Of a stretch of DNA of 64,000 bases, positions 1-11,652 are shown piece by piece. Every line of letters begins with the position of its first letter. The first letter of the stretch is position 1. The notes beneath the pieces are model-generated. The model did not search any database, was not told the origin of the DNA, and was given only the letters and a program-made list of their open reading frames with translations. The stretch lies in the NCBI RefSeq assembly GCF_030272615.1, contig NC_081415.1, forward strand, positions 235,907,803 to 235,971,802, written 5' to 3'. This DNA is from Cryptomeria japonica (Eukaryota; Streptophyta; Pinopsida; Cupressales; Cupressaceae). The position numbers and the translations under genes are program-made.

Positions 1-315
1 ACGAGGGCTAGGGCTAGGGCTAGGGTAGTCTATAAGATAGACCACAAGGGGAAAACATCCTCATTGTCATCCACACATCCAAGAGATCAGAGTGCAAAGC
101 GAGATAGAGTAATAGCAGTCAGCAGTGATGGCATTGGTTCACAGATTCGATCGTGTTCGCCGATTTCAAAGGCCAGCAGATGCAGGAGAGCCGGTAAGTA
201 CCACAAAACATCCTTGTACTTTTTTGTAATAAATGTTGTCATTAATGCATGCTAGGTAGCGCAATAAATGCATGTTTAGGAAATGTCAAAAATGTCCAAA
301 AATGTGTAGGCGAGC
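1..315 (+). other. Unassigned leader-like sequence at window edge
   Basis: No credible gene was found here. The first 27 bases contain three copies of a TAGGGC hexamer, which is too short and not the plant telomere unit TTTAGGG. Because the stretch runs straight into repeat arrays and then a transposon-type PMD pseudogene on the same strand, it is best read as the leader or LTR end of the same plus-strand element. Its upstream boundary lies outside the window. Confidence 0.3.
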
Positions 316-560
316 CTGCGTAGGTGCTAGGCGCATCTATGTTGGCTAGGTGCGTCTGTGTTTGTGCCAGGCACGTCTATGCTGGGAAAAGCGTATGTGC
401 CAAATGTGAGCGCATCTGCGTTGTTCAGGCGCGTTTGTGAAATGTGGGCACGTTTGTGCAGGACAGGCGCGTCTATGTATTTTAGACACGTCTGTGTATT
501 TCAGGCACATCTGTGCAGAGCAGGCGCGTTTATGCAGTCTATAAGCGCGTTTATGTCTTC
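316..560 (+). repeat. 20-bp-period minisatellite, core CGCGTCTGTG
   Basis: About twelve degenerate copies of a unit with core (G)GCGCGTCTGTG occur at a spacing of 19-20 bases, starting near 329, 349, 369, 389, 408, 428, 446, 466, 485, 504, 523 and 543. The core is CpG-rich in an otherwise AT-rich window, and most differences between copies are C/T or G/A. The reverse complement of the same unit forms two arrays in the leader of the minus-strand gypsy element (19300-19490 and 20690-20960), so orientation relative to the coding strand is the same in both elements. Confidence 0.75.
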
Positions 561-570
561 AAGGTCAAAT

Positions 571-760
571 CGACAGTTCTATGATGAACATACGCTGTCG
601 ATTGGATAAGTTGCTGAGAGGATACACTCAAGTAGGTCCTCTAGGGAAGACTAGGATAGTAGATAGGGCTTGGATTGACAATTTTGTGATAGAACATACG
701 TTGCCAATTAGGAAACTACTCAAGAGGATTCACTCAAGTAGAGGCCCTAGGATAGGATAG
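571..760 (+). repeat. Two diverged tandem copies of a ~108-bp unit
   Basis: Copy one starts near 571 and copy two near 679. Both contain a GTGATGAAC-like start, a CATACG(C/T)TG block, a GAGGAT(A/T)CACTCAAGTAG block and end in a CCTAGG(A) block. They sit between the 20-bp array and the next array, inside the presumed leader of the PMD-carrying element. Confidence 0.6.
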
Positions 761-767
761 ATCAAGA

Positions 768-1020
768 CACTTTGTGATGAATAGTGAGTACCAAGACATA
801 GTACTTTGTGATGAATAGGGAGTACTAAAATATGAGCAGCACTTTGTGATGAATAGTGAGTGCAAATGTGAGCAGCACTTTGTGATGAACAAGGAGTGCA
901 AAAATGTAGTACTTTGTGATGAACAATGAGTACCACTAGGATAATCAGCAACACTTTGTGATGAACAGTGAGTGTCACTAGAATAGAGGCAACACTTTGT
1001 GATGAATAGTGACTGTTACT
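768..1020 (+). repeat. Tandem array of CTTTGTGATGAA units
   Basis: Seven copies of a unit starting CACTTTGTGATGAA(T/C)A and followed by (G/A)(T/G)GAGT occur with a period of roughly 34-42 bases. The variable part between units differs in length. The array shares its GTGATGAAC seed with the preceding ~108-bp repeat, so one probably grew from the other. It ends about 90 bases upstream of the PMD-type coding remnant. Confidence 0.7.
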
Positions 1021-1109
1021 AGGACTGACATGATTGATTTGCTTGACTGCAGGAGTACTTGCCTATGCTGGAGTCGTGAGAGAGATTCTCGTCGACTCAG
1101 AGGTTGTGA

Positions 1110-2940
1110 CTAGAGTTGACATTCGAGGACAGAGCTGCCATTGAGGGTATGGGTTTGCGATATATTATGTATGTGCCTGAGTTTCGGGCGAAGCTGGGGT
1201 TGCTGACTGCGCTGGCTGAGAGATGGCACTCAGAGACTTGTACGTTTCATTTACCGATGGGTGAGATGACAGTCACCTTAGAGGATGTTTACAGGATTCT
1301 ACGGATACCGATTGATGGGGAGCTGATTCCTTATGATCGAGAGGGAGATAGGGAGGCCCTGAGACGAGTGTTTCATGATCCAGGTCTGGAGATGAGGGCT
1401 GGACACATGGCATGGGACACGATGACAGCGACAGGACTGGCACTACCAGCAGTGCTAGGAGGAGTGATCAATGGGTTCCTGTGTCCAGACAGGGCGACAT
1501 GAGGGTTGGCTATGGGCTGGGGGAGCACCTTGGAGACACTGGTTACACAACACACTAGATATGCCTGGGGACCGTGTGTGTTGGCACACTTGTACTATGA
1601 GTTGCATCAGTTTGTGTATCATGGATCCATAGGATTGGGCTGCGAAGTTACATTGTTGCAGGTATGGGCCTATGAGCATCTGTCGGTTACCCGACTGATA
1701 CACTTAGGGGCAGGGGTCATGGATGCAGCTTTGTTCATTTATACGATATGATTACATCACAGCCACGGATTGGCAAGTTGGAGCATTGGCGTCGAGTCCT
1801 GGATGAGATCGACACTGTGATATGGAGGCCGTACCGTGAGTGCGAGCAGTGGGAGGAGGACGCAGTGGATCTACCTTGTACCTTCTGGAGCAAATATCTG
1901 ATTGGGTGGACGCCCTATGTATTGGAGAGATAGTTGGTTGACAGGGTATGCAGGTAGTTTGTTCGTATTCAATGGATGCCACGGGGTTCCGGGATGTATG
2001 CTTAGACAATCAGGGATCAGACACACTTTGGGCCATTGTTGTCATATGATCAGGTCATGATGCAGCTAGTGGCGATGGTTCCCTTGCCGTGGGATATGTG
2101 GCCGGATATTGAGGATGCAGGTATGGATGCAGAGTACACTGCATATTGGGCTGAGCATCCATTCCCACGACTGACAAACCCAGGGGAGGCGATAGATAGA
2201 GATGGTGGGGGGGATGGAGATGATGATGGAGATGGTGGAGGTAGAGGCCGACGGAGGAGGCGGGGTGCAGTTGGAGAAAGGAGAGTGGCTCCATGAAGAG
2301 AGGGTGGGGAGGAGAGACAGGCTCGGGTGGTGAGGGGTCGCGATGGATTGCCATTACAGGTGCCAGCAGCACAAGGTCCTAGACAGGTGCAGGGATAGGG
2401 GTAGAGGCACAGGTACAAGAACAGGGGGAGCCACAGGCAGAGGCACAGGGGGCCAAGGAGGAGGAGGATGAGCTACTTGAGCTGAGGGAGATCTACCAGG
2501 GACAGGCAGATGAGATTCAAGACCTAGAGAGGGAGACAACTAGGCTCAAGAGGCGACTGAGGGAGACAGAGCATGAGCGGGATCAGGCTATCCAGCGCTA
2601 TACTAAGGCTGAGACAGCACTGAGGGCTGGGAGGCAGGCAGTAGAGGATACAGGGGCTGGATATGCCTATGTTCTATGGGCAGGGGAGGAGATAGGTTAC
2701 TAGCGAGACCTATATTACGGGGTAGTGCCACCAGAGTAGCGGGCGAAGAGCTTCCACAGACCATCGCGGACAACGATAGCTACAGGAGGGAGCTAGAGGA
2801 GATAGGTGTCCAGCGGTGGGGTTATGGGTCCTCCACCACCACCAGATAGAGGGGATAGGAGAGATGATCCTGGGGTGGGTCCTTCTAGGGCTCAGACTCC
2901 GTCGAGGCTAGGCGGCTCTGAGGGAGGGGGTTCATCATAG
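1110..2940 (+). pseudogene. Broken plant mobile domain (PMD) transposon-type gene
   Basis: The coding remnant reads AIEGMGLRYI, then the block FHLPMGEMTVTLEDVYRILR, typical of the plant mobile domain (the MAIN/MAIL1 and aminotransferase-like family, often carried by transposons). A middle part contains VIWRPY and a PLPWDMWP block. A charged coiled-coil segment lies near 2461-2640 (alternating E, L, R and Q), followed by a proline-rich and glycine-serine tail ending at a TAG at 2938-2940. The frame is broken: stops at 1107, 1500, 1931, 1955 and near 2003, a frameshift near 1740, a second one around 2300-2460, and stops near 2701 and 2737. PMD proteins of the host family act in silencing and meristem maintenance, but copies with this repeat-rich context are usually transposon cargo. 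It is not expected to make a full protein. Confidence 0.7.
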
Positions 2941-4583
2941 CCTTAGAGGGCTCCCTATGTATCAGTGTTTTGTACCATTTTGTATTATGATGTAGACACC
3001 TCCGGGTGATTGTAGCCATATGATTTTGACATCATTGTATCATGACACTTTATATATATATGTGAGATGATTCATCTTTACAGAAGCTATATGCATGTGT
3101 ACCTATGTGATGTTGCTTTGATGTGATTTATGATGATGATTATGATATGGATGCAAATATGTACATGATGAAATGCAATATTTTTGTTCTTTTATGTTTT
3201 TAATATGTTATGCATGATGAAAATGTAAATGTATGAGATGTAGATGAATATGATAATGCAAATGATTATTTACATGATGAAAATGTAAAATGTGCTAACA
3301 TGTGTTGTGTGCAGGATGTGAGGCATTTGTGATATCTATATGTATGTATGAATGAAATGCTTAATATGTGGCAATGCAGGTGCAACTACATGAAATGCAA
3401 ATGTTTTTGGTGTGTCATTATACTCAGTCGTGTGATAGCAGGTTACATGAACTCAAGAAGGATGATGGAAGTCAATCAAGAAAGGGGGTGGAAGATAGAA
3501 GATATGGAAGTGAAAGAGCTTCTTATGCGTTATCATCATTGAGCTTATTATGGCAAGTAGGTTATGACAATCGAGGCATATGTTCGACCCAGAAAGTCAT
3601 TGTACCTGTTTGCATGGAGATAAGACAATCTCAAACAAGAAATGACCCAATTCACACTAGACTCTCAGTGTCCTCATATCCTTGGACAAGTCATAGCATT
3701 ACTAAGAGACAATCCACAGACAGCAAATAAAAATAGGTGACGATACCCCATCCTCGCCTTTCTAGTCAAAGACATCTTGGAGATAGAATCTCTAATCAGA
3801 GACATCCTGGAAAAGCTAAAAGACATGTCACCAAAAATATTAAAATCAAAAGAAAACAAAGACTCGACACCAACATTCACTGTAGTCCTCAAGTTTAGCG
3901 TCTCTTGTCACTTGTAGAAGTCTATTTGATTGTGGTCACAATGTTTACTTTCACAAAAGGATAGATAGCACTGAACCATATGTTGTCTGAGTTCGTCGAA
4001 AGATTTGATTTGTTGAAGCCCATTGTTGTTGTTGTCTCATCTAAAACTGACTGAATCCATGAAACTGATACTTTATTACGGAGAAGATGGAACTTTATTG
4101 CAGATTGGCGATGCAGATGTTGCTTTATTGCAGATTGTGCGCGGATAGACTGAAGAAAAAAGTGGAAGAAATTGTACTCCTCGAAACATGTGATGCTCTC
4201 AGTTCCACACCCATCACTAGACGTAGGATTAGCCTTAGCCACAGATAGGAGCTGATTTATTATGGATGGAGAAAGGGGTGAAAAGGGGGTTATTATGCAT
4301 GGCTAACCAATCTTGGGTAGATCAATAACAAGCCATGATGGGAATGTGTATGTTTATTATGGATGAATAGGTCTTGAGTGTGTGGAAAGTGAAAGGATGA
4401 AATGGAATCCTAAAGGAGGGAGGAGCAATATCTCTACACATGGTGCTGATGACCTATTTTTCACCACGGTACTTGCCCAGGGTGCCACCGAAGTAGTTTT
4501 CACCGTTGGACGAAGTAGGTTTTTTTTTTTAAAATGATTTTTTTTGTATTTTTGACTTTTTTGAATTAGGGTACTCCGAAGAG
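2941..4583. other. Noncoding join between two convergent retroelements
   Basis: No gene is supported. The PMD remnant (plus) and the gypsy integrase (minus) converge on this stretch, so it should hold their 3' noncoding parts. About 3115-3310 is rich in ATGATGAAAATG-like words. TGTAGACACC at 2991 matches the first ten bases of the gypsy LTR family seen at 21836 and 23181, but similarity stops there. A 3' LTR for the gypsy element was not found, so a deletion or rearrangement is likely. Around 4519-4552 there are poly-T tracts. Confidence 0.35.
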
Positions 4584-5753
4584 CTATGTGTAAAACCTGC
4601 GAAGGTGCATGCTATTGATAGGATCCTCTAAAGGTTCACCCTCTGTGGTTGAGAGTTGATATGCACCAGATCCATATGCTGCTGTAATGATATAAGGACC
4701 AAGCCAGTTTGGTTCGAACTTGCCCTTCTCCTCTCTGTCTTGCTGATTTTTAGGATTTTCTTTGAGAACCAAGTCACCTACATCAAATGTTCGAGGCTTG
4801 ACTTTGTGATTGTAGCTGCGACTCATTCATTATTGATAAGCCTTGAGATGATTAAAAGCAATTTGTCTTCGTTCATCAAATAGCTCAAGTTCTTGTAAGC
4901 AAGAGACCCTATAGTCTTCATCACTGATAATGTTTTGCAAAGAGACTCGTAAATAGGGTAGCTCGACCTCAATAGGCAAGATAGCTTCAACGCCATAGAC
5001 AAGTGAATAGGGTTGAGCTCCTGTAGGTGTGCGGACGCTTGTGCAGTAGGCCCAAAGTGCGGGATTAAGATGGATATGCCAATTACGGCTAGCATCGTCG
5101 ATTGTCTTTTTTAAGATTTTAAGGATTGTTTTATTAGATGCCTCAGCTTGACCATTACCTTGGGGGTAATATGGTGTGGAGAAACGATGGGAAATATGGA
5201 AGCGGTCACAGAGTTCACGAACATCCTGATTTTTGAAGGGACGCCCGTTATCGGTGATAATGGAAACATGAATACCGTATCGACAAATGATATGGTTGAG
5301 AATGAATGTAGCAATTTGTTTTCCAGTGACTTGCATGAGAGGCACGACTTTGATCCACTTTGTGAAATACTCTGTGGCAGTGATAATGAATTTATGACCG
5401 TTGGAGGATGGAGGGTGAATCTTGCCTATGAGATCGAGTCCCCACTGACAAAAGGGCCAAGGAGTCACAATTGGTTGAAGTTCTTGTGTTGGCGCATGGA
5501 TGAGGTCTCCATGAAGTTGACATTGCTTACATTTCCTGACAAACTGATATGAATCTTTTTCCATATTGGGCCAGTAATATCCAGTCCTGATAAGTTTCTT
5601 GTCTAAGGTAGGACCACTAGAATGTGGACCACATGTCCCTTCATGTACTTCACATAACGCAATCTGAGCTTCATCACTTTCTAAACATCTAAGAAGAGTG
5701 CCATCTAGACATTGACGGTATAAGATATCGGCTAAAATGACGTATCGAGAAGA
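4584..5753 (-). pseudogene. Gypsy integrase with C-terminal GPY-like domain
   Basis: Integrase joins retroelement cDNA to chromosomal DNA. The zinc-binding HHCC region is visible: two histidines near 5640 (EVHEG and GPHSSG) and the KCKQC cysteines near 5530. The catalytic triad is intact in the main frame beginning at 5564: D44 (GLDLIG), D105 (ITDNG) and E141 (GQAEASN). The downstream part, 4584-4826, has DVGDLVL and WLGPYII, matching the C-terminal domain of gypsy integrases. An in-frame TAA at 5754-5756 separates it from RNase H, and two consecutive stops near 4827-4832 separate core from C-terminal domain; all pieces share one frame. No chromodomain was seen at the end, consistent with a Tat rather than a chromovirus element. 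Confidence 0.85.
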
Positions 5754-6418
5754 TTAGCGAATGAAAGTGCAGTGTTGGTTATTGGATAGGTCAGGAGGAA
5801 AGGTATTATCACAAAGGTATGTGAAAATGGAACCATATAACTGGGACTCAGGACCGACGATACATATTATCTCAGTAGGAGCGATTTCATATGAAGGAAC
5901 CAAAAGGTTATCCACCAAGAACTCATAGCGGGTCTCATTTGGAGGTAGATCGATCAGTGAAGCAATTGTAGCCATGGCATCTGCGGCTCGATTCTGCTCT
6001 CTTGGTATCTGCTCAAAGTTTATCTTCATGAAATGTTGTTTCAGGTCATCCACCATTCTTTTATAGGGCATTAATTTCTCATCCTTTGTTTGGTAGTCAT
6101 CTATTGCTTGACGAATTACAAGTTGAGAGTCCCCAAAAACATGAAGTTCCTGGATCTTCCACTGAACTGCTATTCGTAATCCAATTGTTAATGCCTTGTA
6201 TTCTGCTATGTTATTAGTGCAGGGAAATGATAATTGATATGATTTTGGTATAGAATCCCCTTGAGGAGTTATGAAGAGGATGTCAGCTCCTGCCCCATGC
6301 TGTGTGTATGAGCCGTCAAAGTATAGTTGCCAAGGCTTTGCATGTGACACTGTTAAGATGGCTTCATCTGGAAATTCTAAAATTAGAGGAACATCATCTA
6401 TCATGGGGACATCTGCTA
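5754..6418 (-). pseudogene. Second (plant-type) RNase H of gypsy element
   Basis: RNase H removes the RNA strand of the RNA/DNA hybrid during reverse transcription. This copy shows all four expected acidic residues, numbered from the first methionine at 6404: D30 in YFDGS, E68 in NIAEYKAL, D92 in VFGDSQLV and D142 in RAADAMA. It lies after the RT-linked RNase H and before integrase, the arrangement used to define Tat-type elements. Upstream it is cut off by an in-frame TAG at 6419-6421 and downstream by TAA at 5754-5756. Frame is the same as its neighbours, so it was once part of one polyprotein. Confidence 0.85.
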
Positions 6419-6421
6419 ACT

Positions 6422-8490
6422 AATCTGCGATGGCTTGTCCTTTTATTGCTTTTCTGTCTACATACTCAATGTCGAATTCACTTAGGAGCATCACCCATTT
6501 GGCTAGTCGCCCAGTAAGTGTTGCTTTATTGAGAAAGTATTTCAATGGATCGATCCTTGCAACCAACTTAATCTTATGAGTTAGCATGTAATGTCATAAT
6601 TTCTGCAAAGCAAAGACCACAGCGAGACATGCACACTCAATTGGTGTGTAGTTTAGCTCATATCCCACCAATGTGCGATTGATATAGTATACTGCCTTTT
6701 CTTTGCCCTCAGTAACTTGTTGTGCTAAGAGTGCCCCCAGTGCTGTTGAAGTAGCTAATATGTATAGTAATAAAGGCTGATCTGGAACTGGTGGCATCAA
6801 AACTGGCAGATTCAGAAGATAATCTTTGAGTATCTGGAAAGCCTTTTGACAGTTATCATCCCATTTGAATTTGATGTTTTTATGTAGCAAGTTTTGAAAG
6901 GGATTACATTTATCTGCAAGTTGTGCTATGAAACTTTGTATGGATTGAAGTCTCCCTTGCAAAGATCGAAGCTCACTGATGTTTTGTGGTGGTTGCATCT
7001 CTAGGATGGCCTTGACTTTTGCTAGATCGACTTCATTTCCTCTTTTTGATACAATGAATCCCAGGAGCTTCCTAGAGGTTACTCCAAATACACATTTCTT
7101 GGGATTTAATCTTACTTTATATTTTTCCAACTGATCAAAGACGACTGAAAGTATGTCCAAATGTGTATCTCTGTCTATTGATTTGCCCAAGAGGTTGTCA
7201 ACATAATCTTCCACAGTAACGTGCATGAGATCATGAAAGATAGTAGTCATGGCTCTTTGATATGTAGCACCTACATTTTTTAGCCCAAAGGGCATGACAT
7301 TCCAGCAGAAGGTTCCCCAAGGACAAGTAAATGCCATTTTGTGCTGATCCTCAGATGCAATTTTTATTTGATTGTAACCAGAGAATCCATCCATCAAAGA
7401 TAACATCGCATGACCTGTTGTGAGATCGACGATCAAGTCAATATTTGGTAATGGAAAATCATCCTTAGGACAAGCTTTGTTGATGTTTCTGAAATTTGTA
7501 CATATTCTGATACTACGATCTGGTTTACTGACAGACACTAAGTTGGAGATCCATTCAGGATAATCAATTGGGCGTATGAATCCGACATCCAATAATTTCT
7601 CAAGTTCTGCTTTGACTAATAATGCCACTTGTGGATGCATCTTTCTTAATTTCTGTTTCACCGGTTTTGCCCTCAGTTTAACTGTCAAATGATGCATTAC
7701 CAAATCTGGATCCAATCTAGGCATATCACCGTATGACCATGCAAAGTTGATTTGTCGTTCTGTGAAGAAACTTATGAAATTTGACCTTTCTGACTCTGTC
7801 AAAGATTGAGCCAGGAATATGTTGTGTGGAACTTCTTCGGTGCCAATATTTGTTTTGATAGTCTCTTCTACCAACATGGATGATTTTTCTTCATATGATG
7901 CCGGGAGAATGTCGAGCCTTCCATCTTCGGGTGCCTTAGAGAGGTTTTTGCCCTCAGATACGTCCTTTCTTTTTACTTTTTTGGGGTCAGACGGTGCCAC
8001 AACGTGGTTTTCGCCATAAGACCCTTGATTTGTTTTTATTTTTATATTTTTGCGACTGGAAGGTCTGACACCCACACCAAAATATGCCACGCTGTTGAGT
8101 TCTATATTGTATCCCGCTTTATGGTCCCTAGGGGGAAGATCCTCTCGTATGCCAAGATAGTCAATAAGGGCTTCATCATTTTGGAATGTGTCAAACTGTG
8201 CAGGTGCTTCATGGTCCCAGTCAATAAGTTGGTGGTGAACAAGGGGAAGGCCTTTGATGTCTTCAAAGTTAGTGGGGTTAAGAGTGAAGATGCAGTTATA
8301 TTTAGGTATGTCGAGGTAGTTATCGAGGTCATCGTTGGCACTCTCCTCATCAATCTCGATCATGAACAAATCCAAATTATCATCACTAGTAGCACATTCC
8401 AGGACAAGTGTTCTCATTATATGTGATTTCAACCTAGGACCTAGAGGCAAAGACTGTATGGGATCCTCTGATGTTGTTTCTTGACCAATA
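6422..8490 (-). pseudogene. Gypsy reverse transcriptase and first RNase H
   Basis: Copies the element RNA into DNA. Counting from the first usable codon at 8450, RT spans about residues 280-470, with KLLDVGFIRPI, the first catalytic aspartate in SLMDGFSGYNQI (D354) and MPFGLKN. The second active-site motif reads YVDNLL in place of YVDD: the codon at 7194-7196 is AAC, so the last catalytic aspartate is asparagine (N419), which should abolish activity. The RNase H-like part follows (LGALLAQQ) and lacks a clear catalytic set, as usual for Tat elements where the second RNase H takes over. A TGA at 6594-6596 breaks it. The N-terminal 200 residues are linker after protease. A frameshift near 8485 separates it from the G-patch segment. 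Confidence 0.88.
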
Positions 8491-8499
8491 TCTTAAATT

Positions 8500-9802
8500 C
8501 CTTTTCTTCTATTGGTTCACTTGGTTCTCTGAATGTCTCGATGAGCTCATAATCACTAGAGGATTTGTCTGAACCCCATTCCCATTCATTGGAGTCTGTG
8601 GAATAGCGATTTTCTTGTCAAATTTTGGCAGCTTTGATTTGTAATGCTTCTTCTGTCTTTTGAGTATGAACCTTGGAAGTCATGAAACCAAGTCCTTTGG
8701 AACATTCTTTTTTTAGTGTCAATTCAGGTTGTAAAGGCTTAATGATGCCTTCTTTTCTTAATCCAAGAGGACTTTTGCCATCATACCCGAATTTTTGTAG
8801 GATCTTGAACCCTTTGCCATACTTTTCATATGGTATGCTGATATGATCTTGTGTATCATTTTCAGGGTCTTTGTAAAGCATTTTGTATAAGTCTTCTTCT
8901 TCCACTTCACCCCATTTTTGGAAGACTGTAGGATCCCATTTAAGTGTAATGATAGATACCCGCTTAGTAGGATGTGGTCGTCCATATTCTTTTGGTGAAT
9001 TCATGACTTATTGTAAGTACATGGTTTGATTCAAAGTGTATTCACCCATACCCTTGTCCTGGAATTTCCCTTTAAGCTCACCTTGTTTTGATGTCGAAGG
9101 TTTTAATGACTTAGGATCAATGTATGCAGAAGAAGGAACAACTTCCCTATTACTTGGGATGATCATTTCAGTTTTCGGTGTCAAGTTATTATAGTATATG
9201 AATGGATTAGGATCTCCATTAATTGTTATTTCAACTCCGTTGTGAGGAAACTTGATGCATTGGTGATATGTAGATGGGAGCGCCCTCGATTTATGAATCC
9301 AAGGACGTCCTAGCAATATGTTGTATGTGAGATGAAGATCTAGTACTTGACAAACCACATCCTTTGTAGCTGGCCCAACTCGAAGAGGTAAGGTGACTGT
9401 GCCTGTGGATGAACGCTCTTCATCATCATATGCTTTGATGGTAATTTTGTTTGTAGAATTCATAGCTTTGTCGAAATATCCCAATTGTTTAATAGTGCTC
9501 AATGTTCAAATATTTAGACCTGCTCCTCCATCTATCAGGACTCGTTTGATTCTATGTTTGTGTATGAAGGCTTCAATGTGTAATGGTGCATTATGTGGCT
9601 GACTTACGGAGGCGTCATCAACTTCTGTGAATGTAAGAGAGTGTGGAATGGAAAGGTATCCCACCATGGCTTGAAACTGGTCCACGTTCAGATCAGTAGG
9701 AATGGCAGTGTCTCTCAAGATTTTGTCAAGAATAGCTTTATGTGCGGGGGATATGCGTAAGAGCTCAAGGATGGAGATAAGTGTGGGTGTCTTCCCTAAT
9801 TG
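8500..9802 (-). pseudogene. Gypsy aspartic protease and G-patch segment
   Basis: Protease releases the mature proteins from the polyprotein. The catalytic motif is seen as RVLIDGGAG near 9520-9545, the DGGA form common in plant gypsy elements, and the second half of the fold ends in ILLGRPW near 9310. After it, 8618-9004 holds a glycine-rich segment (GKGFKILQKFGYDG, SPLGLRKEG, CSKGLGF) that fits a G-patch, an RNA-binding domain found fused to protease in some plant and retroviral polyproteins. Stops at 9803, 9506, near 9005 and 8618 interrupt one continuous frame. The G-patch call is by pattern and is less certain than the protease. Confidence 0.75.
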
Positions 9803-11652
9803 TTATACAAGGTCGTATTCAGGCTTGGTTGATGAAGAAGAGGTGTTTTTAGCTGGAGCACCTTGCAAAGTAAATTTACCTCGATGAGTTGTGACATTAC
9901 ATTCAGAGGTAGGTTCGGAAGAAGATCCAACGCCTTTTAAGACAATCTTGGGTCTCTGGGTAGAATTCTTAGGGGTTTTGTCCTTGATGATAATAGTAGA
10001 GACATAATTATCCATTGAAATGTGATTGATAGTTGAATCATAGTTATAGGATGCTCTGGTATAGTTGGTCTGGTCATCTATGGCTGCAGCTTTTCCCTTG
10101 TCATGTTTTGGGAATGGTTCCTTAAACATCTCATGTTCTTGATTGGATGAGTGTCCTTCAATCTCAATGTCACCTCTATCAATGAGATCTTGTATGATGT
10201 TCTTTAGTCGATGACAATTTCCCATTTTATGACCCTTTCTCTTGTGAAATTTGCAATACTCGTCATCATTCCACCAATTTGGTTTGACCTTTGGTTCATA
10301 TGGAGGAAAATCTGAAACTGTGATTACTTTGTTTGCCACTAGCTTCTTGAAAACTGACTCAAGTGGTTCTCCGAATGGGGTGTACTTCCTTCGTGATCTA
10401 GAAGTTGTTTGAGTATTCACTTGATTGTTTGTAGAGCTTGATCTCGAAAAAATGATTTTGGGTCGCACTGTATTGGCATCAACAACACCATCATTGACTG
10501 TGTTCTTGTTTTTATTCCAAAATTTTGGCTTATCTTTTCCTTTAAAGTCATCTTTGTTTTCCTTGAATATCTTAATGACTCCTTGTTCAATTAGGACCTT
10601 TTCTGTCGCTAAGCCTTTTTCAATGACATCCTTGAAGGTGGACAAACAAGCTTTCCTTAGATCATAGCCAATGTCTTTGTTAACATTCTGGGTGACCATC
10701 TCCACCATTTGTTTTTGTGGAATTTCACAAGAGCATCTGCTGGCTAGATTCCTCCATCTTTGTAAAAATGATGAAAAAGACTCTCCATCCTTTTGCTTGG
10801 TGTTGCACAAAGTAGTGACTGATATGTTTGTCTCTATGTTGTAGGAGAAATGTTGGATAAATGCCTCTGCTAGATCACCCCAAGACTTAATTCCAGGTGG
10901 AAGTTGGGAGAACCATTCCATAGCTTGATCACCTAAGCTTTGTGGGAATAATCTCATCAAATATGTCTCTTCTAAAGCTACCTCAATGCAAGCTGTGAAA
11001 AAATGTCTTATGTGTGCCTTAGGATCCCCTTTTCCTCTATACTTATCAAACTTAGGTGTCACAAAGTGTGTAGGAAATGGAGGCATTGGAATGCTTTTGT
11101 CAAATGGATAGGGACATATGTCTCTCATTGTGTAAGTTGGCTTCGCTTCGGTGTATTTATGTCCTCCATTTTCTTTTGTAAGTCCTTGATTTGTCGTTCC
11201 AAATTATTCTTAGGTGGAGATCGACTTCTTGGACCATACCCCATGCTTGAGGCACCAATTGGAGGAGGAGCATGTTGCAAATATGGATGATATTGATCAT
11301 ACACATGTTCATACGTAGGAGGTCTACAATGATGCTGTGTATATGGACCACTTGGTATAGAGTCATGTTGAGGAACAAAATATCTGCTTTGTCCATGTAT
11401 ACCATACTCTACAGGCATGTCATGAGTTTGTTCTAGTGTGTTGCCCCCAAATTTGACACGAGGTTTCCTTGTGTCCAAATTTTGAGCATGCCTTTGAGTA
11501 TCCAATTGCTTTGGTGGTTGATCCTTAGCATTGGTATATGATTGAGCATATTTTTCTGCACAAGACTTCCATAATGGTCAGTGAAGGTGAGTATCATATG
11601 CTTGACCATGTGTGTATGGGACCTCTGGTTTTTGAAACAAACATGATGGTGA
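9803..11652 (-). pseudogene. Gypsy gag, capsid and nucleocapsid part
   Basis: Gag forms the virus-like particle and packages RNA. From the methionine at 11128, residues about 36-95 match the plant retrotransposon gag domain (HIRHFF, AMEWFSQLPPG, LAEAFIQHF). A zinc knuckle variant CX2HX4HX4C (YCKFHKRKGHKMGNC) followed by HRLKNIIQDLIDRG lies near 10180-10260. The upstream stretch 11125-11505 is proline- and tyrosine-rich and continues the gag N-terminal piece found at 18345-18808 on the other side of the copia insertion: removing the copia element and one target copy brings both into one frame. A TGA at 11578-11580 and a one-base shift near 11130-11150 disable it. Confidence 0.85.

Noticed and set aside
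1-27. Telomere-like repeat at the window start
   Set aside because: Only three copies of TAGGGC, not the plant unit TTTAGGG, and AGGGCTAGGG words are common in retroelement text.
316-560. CRISPR-like array
   Set aside because: The unit is about 20 bases with no unique spacers, units are degenerate, and the context is a plant retroelement.
2050-2418. Antisense proline- and serine-rich frames over the PMD remnant
   Set aside because: They are shadows of a purine-rich plus-strand coding region (GGAGG/GATGG repeats).
2991-3000. Start of another Tat-type LTR (TGTAGACACC)
   Set aside because: Only ten bases match; the next bases (TCCGGGTG) do not resemble the LTR family.
5148-5552. 134-codon plus-strand frame
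   Set aside because: It is antisense to the gypsy integrase core with its catalytic residues visible on the minus strand.
8004-8426. 140-codon plus-strand frame
   Set aside because: It is antisense to the linker between gypsy protease and RT.
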